Source of the DNA: an uncultured Oscillospiraceae bacterium
Lineage (GTDB): Bacteria > Bacillota > Clostridia > Oscillospirales > Ruminococcaceae
NCBI GenBank assembly: GCA_934454435.1
Contig: CAKSGA010000006.1
Coordinates: 1 to 45,319, forward strand
Reading direction: 5' to 3'
DNA length: 45,319 nt
Notes under the pieces: model-generated
What the model saw: only the letters and a program-made list of their open reading frames with translations
Told to the model about the DNA's origin: nothing
Databases searched by the model: none
Position numbers and translations under genes: made by a program
Part shown: positions 40,090 to 45,319 of the stretch, in pieces
How the letters are laid out: every line of letters starts with the position of its first letter
Position numbering within the stretch: the first letter of the stretch is position 1

Positions 40090-40533
40090 ATGAAGCTTTA
40101 CGAATTACAGCCCGCTGAAGGCTCTGTAAAGGACGTTAAGCGTATCGGCCGTGGTCACGGCTCCGGCAACGGTAAGACAGCCGGCAAGGGTCACAAGGGT
40201 CAGAAGGCACGTTCCGGCGGCTCTATCAGACCTGGCTTTGAAGGCGGTCAGATGCCTCTCCAGAGAAGAATCCCTAAGAGAGGTTTCCACAACATCTTTG
40301 CGGTTGAGTATGCAACTGTAAACGTATCCGACCTTGAGGCACGTTTCGAGAACGGTGCCGTTGTTGACGCTGCTGCTCTTGTTGAGAGCGGTGCGATCAA
40401 GGACGCTAAGGACGGTATCAAGATCCTGGGCAACGGCGAACTCACAAAGAGCCTTACTGTTAAGGCTGCAAAGTTCACCGCAGGCGCACAGGAAAAAATT
40501 GAAAAGGCAGGCGGAAAGGCTGAGGTGATCTAA
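40090..40533 (+). CDS. rplO: 50S ribosomal protein L15
   Basis: A 147-residue late-assembly protein: [39 protein letters not shown], and [17 protein letters not shown]. The stop overlaps the secY start by one base (TAATG), coupling the two. A small hairpin GCTCCC/GGGAGC is in the rpmD-rplO gap (about 40031-40046). Confidence 0.98.
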   Translation: MKLYELQPAEGSVKDVKRIGRGHGSGNGKTAGKGHKGQKARSGGSIRPGFEGGQMPLQRRIPKRGFHNIFAVEYATVNVSDLEARFENGAVVDAAALVESGAIKDAKDGIKILGNGELTKSLTVKAAKFTAGAQEKIEKAGGKAEVI

Positions 40534-41873
40534 TGTTTCAGGTCTTTCGTAATGCGTGGATGGACACGCAGCTGCGTAAAAAGATTTTGTACACACTGTT
40601 CATCGTTATCCTGTTCCGTTTAGGCTCTAACATCTTCGTTCCTTTCCTTAACAACGACGCTATCCAGACTATGATGTCCGGCGCTTCGCTGCTGAACTAC
40701 CTGGACGTTATGACCGGTGGTTCCCTTGGAAAGGGTACGCTTCTCGCAATGTCGATCACGCCTTACATCAATGCGTCGATCATCATTCAGCTTCTCACCG
40801 TTGCTATCCCTCCTCTGGAAAAGCTCCAGAAAGAGGGCGAACAGGGTCGCAAGAAGTTAAACACCATCACAAAGATCGCTTCTCTGGCTATCGCAGTACT
40901 CCAGGCTATTGCGTTCTATTTCACACTTAGAAATGGTACGCAGGACGCCAACGGCAACCACGTTGCTATCCTCAGGTACGGTGATATCCAGCAGTCCAAT
41001 CCCGACATGTTCGCTGTGGTTCTTTCAGCTATCGTTATCGTTGCCTGCTTCGTTGCCGGTGCTTCGATGATCATCTGGCTGGGTGACCGCATCAACGAGA
41101 AGGGCATCGGAAACGGTATCTCCATGATACTGTTCGCAGGTATCATCTCTGGTCTGCCGAGTGCAGTTCAGTACTTCGTTGAGATCTGCAGAAATGATCT
41201 TGCCAACATCGGTTTCGTGCTGCTCGCTATCGTTATCTTCATCGCTATGGTCTGGTTCGTCATTATGATGACCAACGCCGAGAGAAGGATCCCGGTACAG
41301 TACGCAAAGCGTGTTGTCGGCAGAAAGATGTATGGCGGCCAGTCCTCTCACATTCCGATAAAGGTTGCGATGTCCGGCGTTATGCCTATCATCTTTGCAA
41401 TGTCCCTGATGAGCTTACCGCAGACGATCCTCTACTTCTTCCAGATCACTGAGCAGAGCGAGGGTTTCTGGGGCGGTTTCCTCCGGTTCTTCAACCAGAG
41501 CACTCCCCTGTATGCGGTCATCTACTTCCTGCTCATCATCGCATTCAACTACTTCTATGTATCTATCCAGTACAATCCTGTTGAGATCGCAAACAACCTG
41601 AAGAAGAACAACGGTGCTATCCCCGGTTATCGTCCGGGCAAGCCCACTTCTGACTTCATCTACAACTCCCTCAACAAGATCACACTGATCGGCGCAATAT
41701 TCCTCGGTATCGTGGCAATATTCCCGATAATCCTGGCTCTGTGTGTTCCCTCTCTCAGAGGAATCAGCATCGGCGGTACTACGATCCTCATCGTTGTCGG
41801 CGTTGCCCTTGAGACTGTAAGAACTCTCGAAAGCCAGATCATGATGCGTCATCACCCCGGCTTCCTTGATTAA
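40533..41873 (+). CDS. secY: Protein translocase subunit SecY
   Basis: Central channel of the Sec translocon, 446 residues with ten membrane helices. It opens with NAWMDTQLRKKILYTLFIVI and carries YINASIIIQLLTVAIPPLE, IPVQYAKRVVGRKMYGGQ, HIPIKVAMSGVMPIIFA and PGYRPGKPTSDFI. Cytoplasmic loop 5 with YRPG binds SecA and the ribosome. Translationally coupled to rplO. Confidence 0.97.
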   Translation: MFQVFRNAWMDTQLRKKILYTLFIVILFRLGSNIFVPFLNNDAIQTMMSGASLLNYLDVMTGGSLGKGTLLAMSITPYINASIIIQLLTVAIPPLEKLQKEGEQGRKKLNTITKIASLAIAVLQAIAFYFTLRNGTQDANGNHVAILRYGDIQQSNPDMFAVVLSAIVIVACFVAGASMIIWLGDRINEKGIGNGISMILFAGIISGLPSAVQYFVEICRNDLANIGFVLLAIVIFIAMVWFVIMMTNAERRIPVQYAKRVVGRKMYGGQSSHIPIKVAMSGVMPIIFAMSLMSLPQTILYFFQITEQSEGFWGGFLRFFNQSTPLYAVIYFLLIIAFNYFYVSIQYNPVEIANNLKKNNGAIPGYRPGKPTSDFIYNSLNKITLIGAIFLGIVAIFPIILALCVPSLRGISIGGTTILIVVGVALETVRTLESQIMMRHHPGFLD

Positions 41874-41881
41874 TTATCCCT

Positions 41882-41918
41882 TCCCTTCCCCGGGCGACCG
41901 GGGAGAGGATATGGGTGA
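41882..41918 (+). repeat. Short inverted repeat between secY and adk
   Basis: CCTTCCCCGG...CCGGGGAGAGG makes a compact hairpin in the 77-nt gap before adk. It has no T-run after it. It recalls the palindrome at 33755-33791 in its CTCCCC/GGGGAG core, so both may belong to one repeat type. Confidence 0.35.
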
Positions 41919-41950
41919 AACTAAGGCTTTTTGCGAACAGGAGAATCACT

Positions 41951-42583
41951 ATGAATCTTATCTTTTTAGGCGCTCCCGGCGCAGGCAAGGGCACTCAGGC
42001 AGAGGTAGTCTGCAAGGAACTGAACATTCCCGCCATCTCCACCGGCAATATGCTGCGTGAGGCAGTAAAGAACGGCACTCCCGCTGGTCTTGCTGCAAAG
42101 GCTTACATGGACAGGGGCGACCTTGTTCCTGACGAGGTGGTTATCGGTATCCTGAAGGACAGGATCGCTGAGGACGACGCAAAGAACGGCTTCATTCTCG
42201 ATGGCTTCCCCAGAACTGTTGCACAGGCTGAGGCGCTCGAGAAGATGGGCGTGAACATCGACAAGGTCGTTGAGATCCACGTCGCTGATGAAGCTATCAC
42301 AGCAAGAATGTCCGGCAGACGTGTTTGCGAGAAGTGCGGAAATTCTTATCACATCGAATACAAGCCCACAAAGGTCGAGGGTATCTGCGACGCATGCGGA
42401 GGCAAGGTCGTTCAGAGAGTTGACGACAAGCCCGAGACCGTTATCAGCCGTCTTAAGACCTACCACGAAAAGACCGCTCCCCTCAAGGACTTCTATGCCG
42501 CTGAGGGAAAGCTCGTCACCGTTGAGGGTCAGGACGAGATCGCTGAAACTTCAAAGCTGACTCTGGCTGCGATAAAGGGCTGA
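41951..42583 (+). CDS. adk: Adenylate kinase
   Basis: Interconverts ATP, AMP and ADP; cytoplasmic, 210 residues. The P-loop is FLGAPGAGKGTQ (residues 5-16), then STGNMLREAVKNGTP, DGFPRTVAQAEAL and the LID with a zinc site of four cysteines (Cys126, 129, 146, 149) as in Gram-positive enzymes. ATG 41951 is preceded by CAGGAGAATCACT; the in-frame GTG at 41915 is too far upstream of this site. Confidence 0.96.
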   Translation: MNLIFLGAPGAGKGTQAEVVCKELNIPAISTGNMLREAVKNGTPAGLAAKAYMDRGDLVPDEVVIGILKDRIAEDDAKNGFILDGFPRTVAQAEALEKMGVNIDKVVEIHVADEAITARMSGRRVCEKCGNSYHIEYKPTKVEGICDACGGKVVQRVDDKPETVISRLKTYHEKTAPLKDFYAAEGKLVTVEGQDEIAETSKLTLAAIKG

Positions 42584-42606
42584 TCTCAGGAAAAGCGTGA
42601 CAAATA

Positions 42607-43362
42607 ATGATAACAATAAAAAATCCAACAGAGCTTAAGGCTATGCTCAAAGCCGGCGAGCTTGCCGCACAGGCACTCGAACTCGCAGGCAGGAACGCTG
42701 TTCCAGGCATCTCAACATGGGAACTGGACAGGATCGTCAACGATTACGTTGTATCTCATGGCGGCTCATCGCCGTGCAAGGGCTATTGCGGATTTCCGGG
42801 GCATAACTGCTTCTCTATAAACGAGCAGCTTATCCACGGTATTCCCTCCAAGAAGGTCATTCTGAAAGAGGGAGATATCATTTCCTGTGACATCGTTGCT
42901 GAACTCAACGGTTTCATGGGCGATAATACCAAGACCTTCCGTGTAGGAAAGGTATCCGATGAGGCTGACAGGCTTCTCACCGTTACCGAGGAAGCGATGT
43001 TCAAGGGCATTGCACAGGCGGTCGCAGGGAACAGGATCGGCGACATCTCCAATGCGATACAGACCCACGTTGAAGAGAACGGGTATGCGATTTGTCGGAA
43101 GTATATCGGTCACGGCATAGGACGTGAGATGCATGAGGATCCCGAGGTGCCGAACTTCGGTAGACCCGGCAGAGGTCCTAGGCTGTGCAAGGGTATGACG
43201 ATCGCCATCGAGCCGATGGTGAACAGCCATTTCCCCGAAGTGAACATTCTCAAGGACGGCTGGACGGTCGTAACGACTGACGGCAGCCTGAGCTGTCACT
43301 TTGAAAACACTGTAGCAATAACCGACGGCGAGCCGATCATTCTTACAAGACCGGAGCACTGA
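42607..43362 (+). CDS. map: Methionine aminopeptidase type I
   Basis: Removes the initiator Met from nascent proteins; 251 residues. The metal-binding residues are seen in ISCDIVAELNGFMGDNTKTF (two Asp), GHGIGREMHEDPEVPNFG (His), MTIAIEPMV (Glu) and the final FENTVAI (Glu). NHGICHG-type block reads INEQLIHGIPSKKV. Its stop overlaps the next gene by one base. Confidence 0.96.
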   Translation: MITIKNPTELKAMLKAGELAAQALELAGRNAVPGISTWELDRIVNDYVVSHGGSSPCKGYCGFPGHNCFSINEQLIHGIPSKKVILKEGDIISCDIVAELNGFMGDNTKTFRVGKVSDEADRLLTVTEEAMFKGIAQAVAGNRIGDISNAIQTHVEENGYAICRKYIGHGIGREMHEDPEVPNFGRPGRGPRLCKGMTIAIEPMVNSHFPEVNILKDGWTVVTTDGSLSCHFENTVAITDGEPIILTRPEH

Positions 43363-43619
43363 TGGATATTAAAGCAGGCACTGTTATAATAAGCACCTCG
43401 GGGCATGACAAGGGGCGGCTGCTCCTCGTTACGGGTGCGGAAGGCAGGTTCGTGTACCTTGCCGATGGAAAAGAGCGCAGGCTCGCAGCCCCGAAAAAGA
43501 AGAACCTGAAACATGTCCGCCCGACCGCCGGGTTCATCGACCCGGGGTCCTTGACGGATAAAAGGCTCAGGACCACACTCCGTGGTTTGGGCCGGAGCAT
43601 CGCCGAGGAGAGTGAATAG
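43362..43619 (+). CDS. KOW-domain RNA-binding protein (L14e/L6e/L27e-like)
   Basis: An 85-residue small protein between map and infA in Firmicutes. It starts with a KOW-type barrel ([31 protein letters not shown]), then a basic segment [13 protein letters not shown]. It resembles archaeal/eukaryotic L14e-type proteins. Its role, perhaps in ribosome assembly, is unknown. It overlaps map by one base and ends one base before the infA TTG. Confidence 0.85.
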   Translation: MDIKAGTVIISTSGHDKGRLLLVTGAEGRFVYLADGKERRLAAPKKKNLKHVRPTAGFIDPGSLTDKRLRTTLRGLGRSIAEESE

Positions 43620-43620
43620 C

Positions 43621-43839
43621 TTGTCTAAAGAAGATGTATTAGAAGTTGAGGGCGTTATTCTGGAAGCACTGCCCAACGCACAGTTCAAGGTGGAGCTTTC
43701 AAACGGTCATAAGATTTTGGCACACATCAGCGGCAAGCTGAGAATGAACTTCATTCGCATACTGCCCGGTGACAAAGTGACCGTTGAAATGTCGCCTTAC
43801 GACCTGACAAAAGGCAGGATCACATGGCGTGCCAAGTGA
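43621..43839 (+). CDS. infA: Translation initiation factor IF-1 (TTG start)
   Basis: A 72-residue OB-fold factor that blocks the A site during initiation: [49 protein letters not shown] and [15 protein letters not shown]. Start at TTG 43621, giving the conserved N-terminus M-S-K-E-D; a longer in-frame reading from 43582 would overlap the KOW gene. The start site GAGGAG is about 12 nt away, so translation may be coupled to the gene before it. Confidence 0.96.
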   Translation: MSKEDVLEVEGVILEALPNAQFKVELSNGHKILAHISGKLRMNFIRILPGDKVTVEMSPYDLTKGRITWRAK

Positions 43840-43877
43840 TCCAGGCAGAGTAAACTATCCTAAAGGAGGGTATTTCA

Positions 43878-43991
43878 ATGAAAGTTAGACCTTCAGTTAA
43901 GCCCATGTGCGACAAGTGCAAGGTAATCAAGCGCAAGGGTAAAGTTATGGTTATCTGTGTTGAACCTAAGCACAAGCAGAGACAGGGCTGA
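43878..43991 (+). CDS. rpmJ: 50S ribosomal protein L36
   Basis: A 37-residue zinc-binding protein: [20 protein letters not shown], with Cys11, Cys14, Cys27 and His32 as ligands, ending KHKQRQG. ATG 43878 follows TAAAGGAGGGTATTTCA. The zinc form matches the zinc-type S14 of this operon. Confidence 0.97.
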   Translation: MKVRPSVKPMCDKCKVIKRKGKVMVICVEPKHKQRQG

Positions 43992-44025
43992 TAAGCTCTG
44001 ATCCTATCTTAGAGGAGGAAAAAGT

Positions 44026-44394
44026 ATGGCAAGAATTGCTGGCGTAGACCTGCCCAAGGAAAAGCGTATAGAGATAGGCCTGACCTATGTATACGGCATC
44101 GGCAGAAAGTCTGCAAATGATATTCTGGCTAAGGCCGGCGTAAATCCTGACACCCGTGTCAAGGATCTCACCGACGAGGAAGAAGCCAAGATCCGTGAAG
44201 TTATCGACCACGGCTACATGGTTGAGGGTGACCTGAGAAGAACTGTTGCCCTGAACATCAAGCGCCTGGTTGAGATCAACTGCTTCCGTGGCACTCGTCA
44301 TCGCAAGGGTCTTCCCTGCCGTGGTCAGAGAACCAAGACCAACGCTAGAACTCGCAAGGGTCCCAAGAAGACTATTGCTAACAAGAAGAAGTAA
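44026..44394 (+). CDS. rpsM: 30S ribosomal protein S13
   Basis: A 122-residue 30S head protein: [37 protein letters not shown], and the tail [20 protein letters not shown]. First gene of the alpha segment. Confidence 0.98.
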   Translation: MARIAGVDLPKEKRIEIGLTYVYGIGRKSANDILAKAGVNPDTRVKDLTDEEEAKIREVIDHGYMVEGDLRRTVALNIKRLVEINCFRGTRHRKGLPCRGQRTKTNARTRKGPKKTIANKKK

Positions 44395-44415
44395 TCACAG
44401 AAAGGTGGTATAATA

Positions 44416-44814
44416 ATGGCAGCAACCAAGGGCAAGCAGGTTGTACGCAGACGCCGTGAGCGCAAGAACGTTGAGAACGGTGCAGCTCATATCCAGTCTA
44501 CATTCAACAACACAATCGTTACTATTACCGACCTTCAGGGCAACGCTCTTTCATGGGCAAGCGCAGGCGGACTCGGCTTCAGAGGCTCCAGAAAGTCCAC
44601 TCCTTTCGCAGCTCAGACAGCAGCAGATGTTGCAGCTAAGGCAGCTATGGAACACGGCCTCAAGACTGTTGAGGTTTTCGTTAAGGGCCCCGGCGCAGGT
44701 CGTGAGGCAGCTATAAGAGCTCTCCAGGCAGCAGGTCTTGAGGTTAAGCTCATCAAGGACGTTACTCCGATCCCCCACAACGGATGCCGTCCCCCCAAGA
44801 GAAGACGTGTTTGA
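44416..44814 (+). CDS. rpsK: 30S ribosomal protein S11
   Basis: A 132-residue platform protein: [40 protein letters not shown], and [20 protein letters not shown], ending [11 protein letters not shown]. Full length. Confidence 0.98.
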   Translation: MAATKGKQVVRRRRERKNVENGAAHIQSTFNNTIVTITDLQGNALSWASAGGLGFRGSRKSTPFAAQTAADVAAKAAMEHGLKTVEVFVKGPGAGREAAIRALQAAGLEVKLIKDVTPIPHNGCRPPKRRRV

Positions 44815-44827
44815 TCACTGAACAGAA

Positions 44828-44879
44828 CCGAGCTGTTCGTTTACTCGGCGTCGGCATAGCAGGACCGCTGCAAAGCCGA
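44828..44879 (+). promoter_or_regulatory. Two hairpins before rpsD
   Basis: CCGAG/CTCGG (44828-44848) and TCGGC/GCCGA (44851-44879) stand in the 96-nt gap before rpsD. S4 is a known autogenous regulator in Bacillus and E. coli; this gap is a possible S4 target but does not clearly match a described one. Confidence 0.4.
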
Positions 44880-44910
44880 TATTACTATTGAATAACGGAG
44901 GAAAATTACA

Positions 44911-45319
44911 ATGGCAGTTAATCGTGACCCGATTTTAAAGAGATGCAGAGCTCTGGATCTCAGCCCCGCAGTTCTGGGCTATGACAAGAAGTCCAACAGA
45001 AACCCCAACGGAAACAAGAGAAAGAAGGAATCCGAGTACGCTTCCCAGCTCAAGGAGAAGCAGAAGCTCAAGTTCATCTACGGCGTTCTCGAGAAGCAGT
45101 TCTATCACTATTATGAGCTTGCTACAAAGGAAGAGGGTATCGCCGGTGAGAACCTCCTCAAGCTCCTCGAGTCCAGACTCGACAACGTTGTTTTCAGAAT
45201 GGGTATGGCCTGCACAAGACGTGAAGCACGTCAGCTGGTTTCTCACGGTCATTTCTGTGTGAACGGCAAGAGAGTTGATATCCCCTCCTACAGAGTTAAG
45301 GTAGGCGATGTTATCTCCC
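44911..45319 (+). CDS. rpsD: 30S ribosomal protein S4 (3' end outside window)
   Basis: 136 residues of the N-terminal part are present. N-terminal [34 protein letters not shown], and the S4 domain with [20 protein letters not shown] and [19 protein letters not shown]. It lacks the four-Cys zinc knuckle of some Firmicutes S4 proteins. ATG 44911 follows CGGAGGAAAATTACA; rpoA would be expected next. Confidence 0.97.
   Translation, partial: MAVNRDPILKRCRALDLSPAVLGYDKKSNRNPNGNKRKKESEYASQLKEKQKLKFIYGVLEKQFYHYYELATKEEGIAGENLLKLLESRLDNVVFRMGMACTRREARQLVSHGHFCVNGKRVDIPSYRVKVGDVIS

Overview
The window looks like a chromosomal segment of a flagellated, fibre-associated Clostridia bacterium, most likely a Ruminococcus-type member of the Oscillospiraceae. 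The reasons are the canonical Firmicutes S10-spc-alpha ribosomal cluster (rpsJ to rpsD) with the map-KOW-infA(TTG) arrangement and zinc-type S14, strong sigma-A promoters with 17-bp spacers, AAGGAGG ribosome binding sites, a GH5-type lipoprotein, a FeoA-FeoB fusion, and a flagellin with a sigma-28 type promoter next to a FliB-type methylase. Species cannot be fixed from this sequence alone.

Layout. 1-2.8 kb: 3' part of murD, a terminator, then an isolated cas5c-cas7c pair of subtype I-C type with no cas8c, cas3, cas4, cas1, cas2 or CRISPR array visible. 2.9-5.3 kb (minus): a frameshifted small gene, a DUF3737 protein and a MalY/PatB-type PLP enzyme, transcribed away from a LysR gene of which only the N-terminal stub remains. 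5.5-8.5 kb (minus): a two-gene chromate-transporter pair, then a marR-MATE operon whose promoter carries two copies of a palindromic operator. 8.6-9.1 kb: a predicted small RNA and tRNA-Ser(GCU). 9.4-10.7 kb: a GGDEF protein. 10.7-13.7 kb (minus): FeoA-FeoB fusion plus a 46-residue Cys-rich FeoB-associated peptide; a structured repeat lies between promoter and gene. 13.8-17 kb: an EF-G paralogue with altered G motifs, and rlmA. 17-22 kb: a GH5-like lipoprotein lacking key catalytic residues, flagellin and convergent fliB. 22-30.4 kb: a seven-gene co-directional run (aspartate kinase, GLUG-type lipoprotein, DUF115-like protein, thyA, Nudix hydrolase, a NYN nuclease with six OST-HTH/LOTUS repeats, an AstE/AspA-like protein) closed by a terminator. 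30.5-45.3 kb: a promoter, a ~300-nt structured leader and the ribosomal protein superoperon with secY, adk, map and infA; rpsD runs off the window.

The most unusual items are the orphan Cas5c-Cas7c pair, which keeps the Tyr-Lys-His residues of the Cas5d crRNA endonuclease but has no effector or adaptation genes nearby, and the NYN/six-OST-HTH protein. Also worth attention are the GH5 pseudo-enzyme, the EF-G paralogue without NKxD, the predicted sRNA upstream of marR, and several structured, unusually long gaps inside the ribosomal operon that are candidate autoregulatory elements.
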